Positions 1-8,412 of a stretch of DNA of 18,484 bases are shown here, in pieces. How positions within the stretch are numbered: position 1 is the stretch's first letter; each line of letters opens with the position of its first letter. The stretch is taken from positions 1-18,484 of the forward strand of contig JAQXSU010000198.1 in NCBI GenBank assembly GCA_029219125.1, written 5' to 3'. Under the pieces are notes generated by a model. It had not been told where the DNA came from and ran no database searches. It worked only from the letters and a program-made list of their open reading frames with translations. The position numbers were made by a program, and so were the translations under genes. The DNA comes from Bacillota bacterium (GTDB lineage Bacteria > Bacillota > Clostridia > Peptostreptococcales > Anaerovoracaceae).

Positions 1-55
1 TGTGCGAAAAAAGCATGGAAATAAGCATAGAAAGAAGTACAGAAAGGACAGGGGT

Positions 56-3000
56 ATGCCGAAATTCAGTGTAAAAAAACCGATGACCGTTTTCGTCATT
101 GTCGTCGTGATCATCGCTCTGGGAATCGTATCCACTCTGAATATGACACCGGATCTGCTTCCGAGCATTGATCTTCCATATGTTGTCGTCATGACCGCTT
201 ATCCGGGCGCAACACCGGAAGAAGTGGAGTCTTCCGTGACCAAACCGCTGGAACAGAGTTTGGCAACGTTGGAAAATATAAAGAGCATTCAATCCATCTC
301 AAACGCCAACTATTCTCTCATCATGCTGGAGTTCGAGAACGGATCCGACATGGATACGGCAGTGGTCAATACGCTGCAGAGTGTGGATCTCATCGAAGGA
401 TCCTGGGATGAGGGAATCGGGTCACCGAATATTCTGAAAATCAATCCAACCATGATGCCGATTGCAGTGGCAGCCGTCAGCATGGAAGGGTCCACCACGG
501 AAAAGGTTTCTTCCTTCGTGGAAGATACGCTGATGAATCAGCTGGAAGGCACCACCGGCGTGGCCAGTATCAGCGCCGGCGGTCTCATTGAATCCAGAGC
601 CAACGTGGTAATCAATGAAGATAAAATCGAAAAACTCAACGAAAAACTGCTGGATGAGGCAAGTCCTGACCTGGCAGACGCCAAGGCACAGCTGAACCAG
701 GGGATGAAACAGCTGAAGAAGGCGGAAGCAGAAATCGCCGAGAGCCGGGCAGAACTGGAAACCAAGAAAAACGAAACCTATGACCAGCTGGCAGAAGCAT
801 CGGCCAATTTGGATGCTGCGGTGGCGCAGGCCAGTGCGCTGGCAACCCAGATCAAGACGCTGGAGGGACAGAAGATGGCCATTGAAGCCCAGATTGAGCA
901 GGGGGCTTACGGTCCGGAGCTGGGAATTACACTGGAAGATCTGCAGGGGCAGCTGGCGGATGTGAGCACGCAGCTTGCAATGCTGCAGATAGACAGTGAA
1001 ACCGCGGATCAGCAGGTAGCACAGCTGAAAGACGCTTACCAGCAGGCTGAGAGGGGCAGTTATACAGCCATGGATTCCTTCGATGATGCGTATGCACAGC
1101 TGGACAGTGCTCAGAGTCAGATTTCTTCCCAGAGGGCACAGCTGAACAGCGCTATGGCCCAGCTGGACGAAGCAGGAAACAATGCCCTGCTGACGGAGGG
1201 CCTTTCTTCCATGATCGACATGGATATGATTTCCGGTATTCTGAAGGGACAGAATTTCTCCATGCCGGCCGGCTATGTGGAAAGCGGTAATACCCGGTAT
1301 CTGGTCAGCGTGGGAGATAAGCTGTCGGATACAGAAGAAATCGAAAAACTGTTCTTATTCAACATCGATGGACTGGGCGACGTCTATCTGAAAGATGTGG
1401 CGGACGTATTCCTGTCCGATAACAGCGATGCGGTCTATGCCAGCATTAACGGAGAACCGGGAGTTCTGCTGACCTTCTCCAAGCAGTCCAACTATGCGAC
1501 GGCTACGGTTTCGGATAATCTGAAAGAAAAATTTGCAGAACTGGAAGAAGAATATGAGGGGCTGTCCTTCACGACCCTGATGGATCAGGGAGACTATATC
1601 TATCTGATCATCCGGTCCATTCTCAGCAGCCTGGGCTGGGGTGCCCTGTTTGCAGTGCTGATTCTCTTCCTGTTCCTCCGGGATTTGAAGCCGACACTGA
1701 TTACCCTGCTGAGCATTCCGATCAGTATCGTATTCGCACTGGTACTGATGTACTTCTCAGGGGTGACGCTGAATATGATTTCCCTGTCCGGCCTGGCTGT
1801 GGCAGTGGGTATGCTGGTGGATAACAGTATTGTAGTTATAGAAAATATCTTCCGTCTGCGGCGGACCGGGGTGCCGGCGGCCAAGGCGGCAGTGGCCGGG
1901 GCCAAGCAGGTAGCCGGTGCCATTACATCCTCAACCCTGACGACGATCTGCGTTTTCGTGCCGATCGTGTTCGTACAGGGCATTACACGGCAGCTCTTCA
2001 CTGACATGGCCCTGACCATCGGATATGCGCTGGTGGCCAGTCTGCTGATTGCACTGACGCTGGTGCCGTCCATGTCTTCTCTTATGCTGAAAAAGAACGT
2101 GAAGCCGGAAGGCCGGCGGTTTATGGCATTCCAGAATGGATACAGAAGACTGGCGGGATGGTCGCTGCGTCATAAGTTCATTGTGCTGCTTCTGGCGGTG
2201 GGTATGCTGGTATTCAGTGTATCTGCATCTCTGGCGAAGGGCTTTATCTTCATGCCGGATATGTCCACACCGCAGCTTTCCGGCAGCCTTACCATGAACG
2301 ATGAAGAGGCAGAGATTGAAGATACCAGAGAAACGGCAGATGAGGCCCTGCAGCGGATGGAAGCTGTGGAGGGTGTCGAAACGGCAGGCGCCATGCTTTC
2401 CAGCAGCGGCGCTATGGGAAATCTGACAGGCGATACGGAAACCAGTCAGGTGAGCCTGTATATCATCGTCGACCAGGAAAGCGGCAGAAGCGGGGAGGAC
2501 ATCCGTGAGGATATTACGAAGGCTTGCAGCGATCTGCCTTGCACCATTGAAATTGCAACCTCATCTTCCATGATGTCCTATACATCTGCTCTGGGCGGAG
2601 AAGGTGTCGGCATTGAAATATACAGTACAGACAATGATGCTCTGCAGACAGCAGCCGGTCAGATCGGGCAGCTGCTGGAAGGCGTGGAAGGCATTGATGA
2701 AGTGGATAACGGACTTGCGGAAGCGGAACCGGAAATTCATTTCGCAGTGGATAAGAAAAAAGCCATGGAAAAGGGGCTGACCGTTGCCCAGATCTTCATG
2801 CAGGTTTCCGATGCCCTGACCAGTGAAACCACCGCAACGACCCTGCGAATGGGCGGCGATGAATACGATGTGGTGGTCTCCGGCATGGATCAGAAAGAAC
2901 TGACTCCGAAATACATACGCAATCTGAAGCTGACCGGCAAGGATGCGGAAGGAAAAGAAATTACCGTAAAACTGAAGGATGTGGCAGAAGTACAGGAAAC

Positions 3001-3727
3001 CGAAAGCCTGCCTTCCATCATGCGGATCGATCAGAAGACCTATCTGAAGGTGAACGGCACGGTGAAAGATGGTTATAACGTCACCCTTGTGACCGATGCG
3101 GCCAAGGAGGCCATGGATGCCTATACGCCGCCGGAGGGAGTTACCTGGGAATTCAGCGGAGAAAATGAAATGATCATGGACGCCATGGAGGATCTGGTTC
3201 TGATGATGCTCCTGGGCATCCTGCTGGTATACCTGATCATGGTTGCCCAGTTCCAGTCCCTGCTGTCGCCGTTTATCATCATGTTTACCATACCGCTGGC
3301 TTTCACCGGCGGCCTGCTTGCCCTGCTGATCTTCGATAAAGAAATCAGCATCATCGCCATGATTGGTATGATCATGCTGGTGGGTATTATCGTAAATAAC
3401 GGCATTGTGCTGGTGGACTATATCAATCAGCTTCGTGGCGCCGGCATGAAAAAAAAGGAAGCGATTATCGAAGCCGGTGCCACCAGAATGCGTCCGGTGC
3501 TGATGACCAGCCTGACTACCATTCTGGGCCTGATTGTCATGGCATTCGGGCAGACTGCAGGAACGGATATGATGCAGCCGATTGCGCTGGTCTGCATCGG
3601 CGGACTGATCTATGCGACCGCCCTGACTCTCTTCGTCGTACCGGTGATTTACGATCTGTTCCACGGTGAGAAATTCAAGATGGTAAAAGAAGAGGATGTG
3701 GATATCAGCGATATCGTAACAGAATAA
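56..3727 (+). CDS. RND-family efflux permease with large coiled-coil insertion (HAE1/AcrB-like)
   Basis: Predicted inner-membrane proton-driven exporter, about 1223 residues against roughly 1030 for AcrB. TM1 lies at about residues 10-28 (KKPMTVFVIVVVII). The TM4 motif GMLVDNSIVVIEN has D589 followed by N590, where AcrB has two Asp; the TM10 motif has N1114-N1115 (IVNNGIVLVDY). Both are usual in Gram-positive members. The excess length is a Gln/Ala/Leu/Glu-rich heptad-like coiled coil at about residues 182-382 (nt about 600-1200), inserted in the porter domain just after the segment matching AcrB 'DxxKLxxYGL'. I chose ATG 56 because AAAGGA lies 7 nt upstream and the protein then starts with the family-typical MPKFSVKKP. 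A GTG at 2 in the same frame would add 18 basic residues, and the frame may extend past the window edge. A MATE gene follows after 33 nt, probably in one operon. No membrane fusion protein is visible. Substrate unknown. Confidence 0.93.
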   Translation: MPKFSVKKPMTVFVIVVVIIALGIVSTLNMTPDLLPSIDLPYVVVMTAYPGATPEEVESSVTKPLEQSLATLENIKSIQSISNANYSLIMLEFENGSDMDTAVVNTLQSVDLIEGSWDEGIGSPNILKINPTMMPIAVAAVSMEGSTTEKVSSFVEDTLMNQLEGTTGVASISAGGLIESRANVVINEDKIEKLNEKLLDEASPDLADAKAQLNQGMKQLKKAEAEIAESRAELETKKNETYDQLAEASANLDAAVAQASALATQIKTLEGQKMAIEAQIEQGAYGPELGITLEDLQGQLADVSTQLAMLQIDSETADQQVAQLKDAYQQAERGSYTAMDSFDDAYAQLDSAQSQISSQRAQLNSAMAQLDEAGNNALLTEGLSSMIDMDMISGILKGQNFSMPAGYVESGNTRYLVSVGDKLSDTEEIEKLFLFNIDGLGDVYLKDVADVFLSDNSDAVYASINGEPGVLLTFSKQSNYATATVSDNLKEKFAELEEEYEGLSFTTLMDQGDYIYLIIRSILSSLGWGALFAVLILFLFLRDLKPTLITLLSIPISIVFALVLMYFSGVTLNMISLSGLAVAVGMLVDNSIVVIENIFRLRRTGVPAAKAAVAGAKQVAGAITSSTLTTICVFVPIVFVQGITRQLFTDMALTIGYALVASLLIALTLVPSMSSLMLKKNVKPEGRRFMAFQNGYRRLAGWSLRHKFIVLLLAVGMLVFSVSASLAKGFIFMPDMSTPQLSGSLTMNDEEAEIEDTRETADEALQRMEAVEGVETAGAMLSSSGAMGNLTGDTETSQVSLYIIVDQESGRSGEDIREDITKACSDLPCTIEIATSSSMMSYTSALGGEGVGIEIYSTDNDALQTAAGQIGQLLEGVEGIDEVDNGLAEAEPEIHFAVDKKKAMEKGLTVAQIFMQVSDALTSETTATTLRMGGDEYDVVVSGMDQKELTPKYIRNLKLTGKDAEGKEITVKLKDVAEVQETESLPSIMRIDQKTYLKVNGTVKDGYNVTLVTDAAKEAMDAYTPPEGVTWEFSGENEMIMDAMEDLVLMMLLGILLVYLIMVAQFQSLLSPFIIMFTIPLAFTGGLLALLIFDKEISIIAMIGMIMLVGIIVNNGIVLVDYINQLRGAGMKKKEAIIEAGATRMRPVLMTSLTTILGLIVMAFGQTAGTDMMQPIALVCIGGLIYATALTLFVVPVIYDLFHGEKFKMVKEEDVDISDIVTE

Positions 3728-3760
3728 AGAAAGTATTACAGCATAAAGGAGAAGTATTCG

Positions 3761-5110
3761 TTGGAGAAGCAGCTTGGACAAATTACCTTTACCAATAAAC
3801 AACTGAGAGTATTAATTTTTCCCCTGGTGGTAGAGCAGTTTCTGGGGGTCGCCGTGGGGCTGGCAGACTCTGTCATGGTGGCAAGCGTAGGGGAAGCCGC
3901 CGTATCTGCAGTATCCCTGGTGGATTCCATCAATGTGCTGCTTTTCTTTGCCATGAACGCCCTGGCAACCGGAGGCGCAGTGGTCTGCGGCCAGTTTCTG
4001 GGACGAAAGGATACCGCCAAAGCAAACGAAGCCGGCGAGCAGCTGCTGGTTTTCGTGGTAATTCTGGGCACTGCCGTGATGGCGGCACTTTACCTGACAA
4101 AATCCATCATCCTGCATGGTCTCTTCGGCAGGATCGATGCGGATGTCATGGCCTATGCCAATACCTATTTTCTTATTGTGGAAGCTTCGATTCCGTTTAT
4201 GGCCCTGTACAGCGCCGGTGCGGCAATCTTCCGGGTCATGGGGAATTCATCGGTATCCATGAAGATTTCTATGGTCATGAATCTGGTCAACGTGTGCGGC
4301 AATGCGATCCTCATTTTCGGCGTCGGCATGGGTGTGGAAGGTGTGGCCATTCCTACCTTTGCAGCCCGGGTGCTGGGCGCAGTGGCTGTCATGGTTCTGC
4401 TGCGGAATCCTGCTTATATCATACATCTGAGCCGGCCGTTTCATTACCGGTTTCAGGGGGATATGGTGAAAAAGATTCTGCGGGTGGGCGTGCCCAGCAG
4501 CATTGAAAGCAGCCTGTTTCAGCTGGGAAAGGTCATGCTTCTCAGTCTGGTTTCCAGCTTCGGCACGGCATCCATCGCAGCCAACGCCATCGGAAACAGC
4601 ATCGCCACGGTGCAGACGCTGCCGGCAGCAGCCATCGGTGTAGGAATGATTACCGTGGTAAGTCAATGTACCGGCGCCAGGGATTTCGAACATGCCAGAT
4701 TCTATATCCGTAAGCTGATGCGGTGGTCTTATGTACTGATGCTGATCTGGAATCTGTTTCTGTTTGCCGTCCAGCCGCTGCTGGTGGGACTGTACAACGT
4801 CTCCGGCGAAGCAGCCCATCTTGCTATGATCATCCTGTGGCTCCATGGTGGTCTGGGGATCCTCATGTGGCCTGCAGCCTTTACTCTGCCACAGGCACTG
4901 AAAGGTGCAGGAGACACATCTTATGTGATGATCGTAGCGGTCGCATCCATGTGGATCTTCCGGATATTGACCGGATTCCTGTTTGCGAAATATCTGGGGA
5001 TGGGCGTTCTGGGCACCTGGTATGCCATGTTCATCGACTGGGTCTGCCGGCTGCTGCTGTTCCTGGTGCGGTACCGGGGGAAGAAGTGGGAAACCAAATA
5101 TGTGAAATAG
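3761..5110 (+). CDS. MATE family efflux transporter
   Basis: Predicted cation-coupled multidrug/metabolite exporter of 449 residues, the normal MATE length, with about 12 hydrophobic segments arranged as two homologous halves. The first half has the TM1 region VGLADSVMVA (D36) and the loop motif GQFLGRKDT (about 78-86). The second half opens with GVPSSIESSLFQ and includes AANAIGNSIATVQ, both typical of MatE repeats. The start is TTG at 3761, supported by AAAGGAG at 3745-3751 with a 9-nt gap and by the absence of a better in-frame start. It sits 33 nt after the RND gene on the same strand and ends directly at a hairpin terminator, so the two pumps are probably co-transcribed. Substrate cannot be read from the sequence. 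Confidence 0.93.
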   Translation: MEKQLGQITFTNKQLRVLIFPLVVEQFLGVAVGLADSVMVASVGEAAVSAVSLVDSINVLLFFAMNALATGGAVVCGQFLGRKDTAKANEAGEQLLVFVVILGTAVMAALYLTKSIILHGLFGRIDADVMAYANTYFLIVEASIPFMALYSAGAAIFRVMGNSSVSMKISMVMNLVNVCGNAILIFGVGMGVEGVAIPTFAARVLGAVAVMVLLRNPAYIIHLSRPFHYRFQGDMVKKILRVGVPSSIESSLFQLGKVMLLSLVSSFGTASIAANAIGNSIATVQTLPAAAIGVGMITVVSQCTGARDFEHARFYIRKLMRWSYVLMLIWNLFLFAVQPLLVGLYNVSGEAAHLAMIILWLHGGLGILMWPAAFTLPQALKGAGDTSYVMIVAVASMWIFRILTGFLFAKYLGMGVLGTWYAMFIDWVCRLLLFLVRYRGKKWETKYVK

Positions 5111-5136
5111 AAAAAGCCGGATTTTTCCGGCTTTTT
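5111..5136. terminator. Bidirectional intrinsic terminator
   Basis: A perfect inverted repeat, AAAAAGCCGG (5111-5120) and CCGGCTTTTT (5126-5135), flanks a 6-nt T-rich loop. The outer A/T bases supply a U-run on either transcript. It starts at the base after the MATE stop codon, and its right edge touches the stop of the convergent RNase H gene, so it can end both transcripts. Confidence 0.88.
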
Positions 5137-5692
5137 ACTTCTCTGTCGAACTTCGCACCTGATCGATCCCCAGATTGGCCAGTTCGTCGGCACGGTTGTT
5201 CATCTTCGTGACATACTGGAAATCCTCGAAACTGAAGCTGCTGCCGTTCCACTGGAGGAACTTTTCATACAGCTTGTCGAAATCTGTGGATTTGCTTTCC
5301 AGGTTCACATGCCCCTTGACCCGGTAAAAGGCCACATCATGCTGGCGGACCAGGGCAAGGAGTTCCTTCCACAGCTCCTGATTTTCCACCGACTTCTTCG
5401 CCGCATTGCGCCACTTGTTTTTCTCCCAGGATTCATACCATTTTTCCCGGAAGCAGTTGGCCACATAGGAACTGTCCGTAAAGATCTGGATGGTCTGTCC
5501 GGTCTTTTTCAGTGCCTGCAGGGCGGAAATCACCGCAGTCAGTTCCATTCGGTTGTTGGTGGTATTGGCGTCCCCGCCATAGAGCTCCTTCTGATGCTCA
5601 CCGAATTCCAGGATGGCGCCCCAGCCGCCGAAATTGATGTCCCCCTGATTATTGGCGCAGGCGCCGTCTGTATAAATTCTCAAAATCGCCAT
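5135..5692 (-). CDS. rnhA: Ribonuclease HI with C-terminal insertion
   Basis: Cleaves the RNA strand of RNA:DNA hybrids (R-loops, Okazaki primers, ColE1-type primers). All four metal-binding acidic residues are visible: D9 (YTDGAC), E50 (NNRMEL), D73 (FTDSSYV) and D169 (NNRADELAN), with the loop histidine H128 in VKGHV. At 185 residues it exceeds the roughly 155 of E. coli RNase HI because about 35 residues (129-164), including the aromatic run FLQWNGSSFSFEDF, separate VKGHV from NNRADE. E. coli has only a short loop there. There is no N-terminal hybrid-binding domain. ATG at 5692 is preceded on the minus strand by AAGGAG at a good distance. The gene is monocistronic and convergent with the MATE gene. 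Confidence 0.92.
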   Translation of the reverse strand: MAILRIYTDGACANNQGDINFGGWGAILEFGEHQKELYGGDANTTNNRMELTAVISALQALKKTGQTIQIFTDSSYVANCFREKWYESWEKNKWRNAAKKSVENQELWKELLALVRQHDVAFYRVKGHVNLESKSTDFDKLYEKFLQWNGSSFSFEDFQYVTKMNNRADELANLGIDQVRSSTEK

Positions 5693-5741
5693 AGCGAACT
5701 CCTTTTTTATTTTTGGTTTTTCTTTGTTCTAAGATATGTAT

Positions 5742-5770
5742 ATTATGGACCATTTTCCGAAGTTTTACAA
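5742..5770 (-). promoter_or_regulatory. Candidate promoter of the RNase HI gene
   Basis: On the minus strand TTGTAA (5765-5770) and CATAAT (5742-5747) are separated by 17 nt, an acceptable sigma-A arrangement, about 50 nt upstream of the rnhA start. The interval is AT-rich and offers alternative -10 hexamers such as TATACA, so the exact box is uncertain. Confidence 0.45.
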
Positions 5771-5825
5771 GCGGCAAACCTGTTTTTCCACCCGAATTCC
5801 ATCCTTGATTTCAAACAGCCCTGTC

Positions 5826-5854
5826 TTGTCAAACCGGGGCGTACGAGGTATAAT
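5826..5854 (+). promoter_or_regulatory. Strong sigma-A promoter for the aldo/keto reductase-pgeF operon
   Basis: TTGTCA (5826-5831) and the consensus TATAAT (5849-5854) are separated by exactly 17 nt. The predicted transcript start, around 5861, leaves a leader of about 60 nt before the ATG at 5922. No other convincing promoter is seen before the terminator at 9264-9300, so this one probably serves all four genes. Confidence 0.85.
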
Positions 5855-5921
5855 AGCACACAGGCGGAAATCTGCCTGTCATGAAATGCAGCAGGATATG
5901 ATATACAGGGGAGGAAGAAAG

Positions 5922-7082
5922 ATGCAGTACAGAAGACTTGGAAAAACAGAACTTATGGTCAGTGAAATCGGCCTGGGGGCAGAATGGTTTGAGAGAATGG
6001 ACCTGGAGAAGTGCAGGCAAATCATCCGAACCTGCGAGGCACAGGGCATCAATATTCTGGACTGCTGGATGTCAGAACCGAATGTGCGCAGCGCCATCGG
6101 GACCTGCCTGAAAGGAATCAGAGAGAAATGGTACATTCAGGGACATATCGGTTCCACCTGGCAGGACGGGCAGTATGTGCGATCGCGGGATCTGGATGTG
6201 GTGAAGCCGGCCTTCGAAGATCTCCTTAAACGGCTTCAGACCGACTATATCGATCTGGGCATGATTCATTATGTAGACGCAGAGAAAGACTGGGATGAGA
6301 TTGTCCGCGGTCCTTTCATAGAATATGTCCATGAACTGAAGGAGAAAGGGATCATTCGCCATGTGGGTCTCAGCACCCACAACCCGCAGGTGGCGAAGAA
6401 AGCTGTGCTTTCCGGAGAAATCGAAATGCTGCTTTTCTCGGTGAATCCGGCTTTCGACCTGATGCCGCCAACCGAAAATATTGATGATTATTACGGAGAA
6501 TACGATACCGCTCTTGCCGGCATGGATCCGCAGCGGGCAGCCCTTTACCAGCTGTGTGAGCAGCAGGATATCGGCATGACCGTCATGAAGGGCTACGGTG
6601 GAGGCAGACTGCTGGATGAAAAGACATCCCCGTTCGGTGTGGCGCTTCTTCCGACCCAGTGTATCCACTATGCTCTGACGCGGCCTTCGGTTGCCAGCAT
6701 TCTGGTGGGATACTCGGAGCCGGAGCACGTGCTGGAAGCGGTATCCTATGAGACCGCCTGTGATGCAGAAAAAGACTATGCCAGTGTACTGGCAGCTGCA
6801 CCGCAGCATGCCTACAGCGGCAGGTGCATGTACTGCAATCACTGCAAACCATGCCCTGAGAATATCGATATTGCCATGGTAAACAAGCTGTATGATCTGG
6901 CAGATGTGCAGGAAACGGTGCCGGAATCTGTCCGGCAGCATTATTTCGCCCTGGAGAAAAACGCATCCCACTGCACTGGCTGCGGCGGCTGTGAGACCAG
7001 GTGCCCCTTTGGCGTGAAAGTGGCAGAACGAATGAAAAAAGCGGCAGTCCTCTTTGGAAGCTGCCACGGAGGGAAAAATTGA
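5922..7082 (+). CDS. Aldo/keto reductase-fold protein with C-terminal 4Fe-4S cluster motifs
   Basis: A 386-residue cytoplasmic protein: an AKR (beta/alpha)8 domain at about 1-285 (MQYRRLGKTELMVSEIGLG; VGLSTHN; SILVGYSEPEHV), then an Fe-S tail. The first cluster motif is C302-x2-C305-x2-C308-x2-C311-P, the second C351-x2-C354-x2-C357-x3-C361-P. Of the AKR catalytic tetrad, Asp (D47, NILDCW) and His (H116, DLGMIHYV) are present. The usual Tyr after DTAxxY is replaced by CWMSE, and the Lys strand reads YIQGHIG. It may therefore be an electron-transfer or non-canonical reductase. The start ATG at 5922 follows GGGGAGGAAG; the longer open frame back to 5736 would run through the promoter. Its stop overlaps the TTG start of the next gene, implying translational coupling. 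Confidence 0.9.
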   Translation: MQYRRLGKTELMVSEIGLGAEWFERMDLEKCRQIIRTCEAQGINILDCWMSEPNVRSAIGTCLKGIREKWYIQGHIGSTWQDGQYVRSRDLDVVKPAFEDLLKRLQTDYIDLGMIHYVDAEKDWDEIVRGPFIEYVHELKEKGIIRHVGLSTHNPQVAKKAVLSGEIEMLLFSVNPAFDLMPPTENIDDYYGEYDTALAGMDPQRAALYQLCEQQDIGMTVMKGYGGGRLLDEKTSPFGVALLPTQCIHYALTRPSVASILVGYSEPEHVLEAVSYETACDAEKDYASVLAAAPQHAYSGRCMYCNHCKPCPENIDIAMVNKLYDLADVQETVPESVRQHYFALEKNASHCTGCGGCETRCPFGVKVAERMKKAAVLFGSCHGGKN

Positions 7083-7891
7083 CATTAGGATTCAGTGCAT
7101 TTGCAAGCAGCAGCAGCGGAAACTGTTATTATATCAAAAGTGAAACAACCCATTTATTAGTGGATGTGGGCATCAGCGCTTCCCGGATTGTATCGGCGCT
7201 GGAAACGCTGGGAAAAAAACCGGCAGAAATCTCCGCCGTGTTTCTCACCCATGAGCACGTGGACCATGTGAAAAGCGTTTCGGCTTTCCATAAGAAAGCA
7301 CCGGATGCCTGGTTTATCGCATCGGAAGGAACTGCAGCCGGACTGGAACCGAAGGCAGCAGACGCCATTGCTGAAAAGCTGGTGACCATCTCGCCGGAAA
7401 ACTGCGATCTGATGGTGGGCGACATTCTGGTCCACAGCTTTCCTCTGTCCCATGACGCAGCACAGCCCACCGCCTACACCTTCGAAAAGGACGGAAAAAA
7501 GATTGCCATCGTGACGGACACAGGATGCGTCACAGAGGAAGTCTATGATGCCATGAAGGATGCAGACCTGCTGGTCCTGGAGGCTAATCACGAAGAAAAC
7601 ATTCTGCTCTACGGCAGGTATCCGTATCCGGTCAAGCGGCGGATCCTCAGCGATGTGGGGCATCTGTCCAATGAGACAGCCGGCAGGTGTCTGGTCCAGC
7701 TCCTGGACGAGCCGGATCGCTGCAAGGTGCCTCGGGTCTTTCTGGCCCACCTGAGCCGGGAAAACAACACACCGCAGCAGGCCTTCCTGACGGTGCGCAA
7801 TGTGCTGGAGGAAGCGGACTATTACATAGGAAAAGATCTCTATATGGATGTGCTGGGACCGGAACAGACCCCGGTTCTGACGGAGGTATAG
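7079..7891 (+). CDS. walJ: MBL-fold metallo-hydrolase, WalJ/YycJ type
   Basis: Metallo-beta-lactamase-fold hydrolase of 270 residues. The N-terminus FSAFASSSSGNCYYI matches the YycJ/WalJ signature. The metal site shows H58-x-H60-x-D62-H63 (LTHEHVDHV), H125 (PLSHD), D147 (VTDTG) and H224 (LAHLSRENN). In Bacillus and Staphylococcus this gene lies in the walRK locus near rlmH and has been linked to cell-wall and DNA-repair phenotypes; its substrate is not settled. I chose TTG at 7079, with CGGAGGG just upstream, because the protein then begins at the conserved strand. The start overlaps the upstream stop as TTGA. An upstream in-frame ATG (7001) would add 26 residues lying inside the aldo/keto reductase gene. 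rlmH follows 14 nt downstream. Confidence 0.88.
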   Translation: MTLGFSAFASSSSGNCYYIKSETTHLLVDVGISASRIVSALETLGKKPAEISAVFLTHEHVDHVKSVSAFHKKAPDAWFIASEGTAAGLEPKAADAIAEKLVTISPENCDLMVGDILVHSFPLSHDAAQPTAYTFEKDGKKIAIVTDTGCVTEEVYDAMKDADLLVLEANHEENILLYGRYPYPVKRRILSDVGHLSNETAGRCLVQLLDEPDRCKVPRVFLAHLSRENNTPQQAFLTVRNVLEEADYYIGKDLYMDVLGPEQTPVLTEV

Positions 7892-7905
7892 GAGGTATCA
7901 TAGAA

Positions 7906-8385
7906 ATGAAGATTCAGATAATCTGCATTGGAAAGCTGAAGGAAAAATACTGGACAGAGGCGGTGGCAGAGTACAGCAAGCGGCTGCAGCGGTTCTGCAC
8001 CCTGGAGATCGTGGAACTGAAGGAAGCCAGGCTGCCGGATAAGGCCTCGGCGGCAGACGAAGAGAATGTGAAGCTGGAGGAGGGTCGCTCCATTCTGAAG
8101 CAGATCAGCGACAGCACCTATGTGATCACGCTGGAGGTGCTGGGAAAAGCCCTCAGTTCGGAGGAACTGGCAGGTAAAATCGAGGATCTGGCCGGCATGG
8201 GCAGAAGTGATATCGCCTTCGTCATCGGAGGCAGCCTGGGGCTCTCGGCGGAAGTGAGCCGGCGGGCCGATTTCAAGCTGTCTTTTTCCAGAATGACCTT
8301 TCCACATCAGATGATGCGGGTAATCCTGCTGGAACAGATCTACCGCAGCTTCAAGATCAACCGCAATGAGACCTATCATAAATAA
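7906..8385 (+). CDS. rlmH: 23S rRNA (pseudouridine1915-N3)-methyltransferase RlmH
   Basis: Methylates pseudouridine 1915 in helix 69 of 23S rRNA on assembled 70S ribosomes, using SAM. At 159 residues it has the exact family length. The start MKIQIICIGKLKEKYW is typical; the SPOUT knot contains IGGSLGLS (107-114), followed by FSRMTFPHQMMR (127-138), LLEQIYRSFKI and the C-terminal YHK (157-159), all strongly conserved. ATG 7906 is preceded by GGAGG at 7891-7895, directly after the walJ stop. The longer open frame back to 7687 overlaps walJ and lacks family support. The gene is embedded between walJ and pgeF in one operon. Confidence 0.96.
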   Translation: MKIQIICIGKLKEKYWTEAVAEYSKRLQRFCTLEIVELKEARLPDKASAADEENVKLEEGRSILKQISDSTYVITLEVLGKALSSEELAGKIEDLAGMGRSDIAFVIGGSLGLSAEVSRRADFKLSFSRMTFPHQMMRVILLEQIYRSFKINRNETYHK

Positions 8386-8412
8386 AACATTTCATAGATA
8401 AGGAGTATTTGG

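Noticed and set aside
2561..3802. 413-codon open frame on the minus strand opposite the RND gene
   Set aside because: Rich in His, Gln and Arg with no domain, fully antisense to a clear RND coding region; a codon-bias shadow.
5309..5884. 191-codon plus-strand frame opposite the RNase HI gene
   Set aside because: It lies antisense to a gene with all catalytic residues and runs through two promoter regions; no recognisable family.
7687..7905. N-terminal extension of RlmH by 73 residues
   Set aside because: It overlaps walJ, is Gly/Pro-rich and unlike RlmH; the ATG at 7906 with GGAGG gives the exact 159-residue family length.
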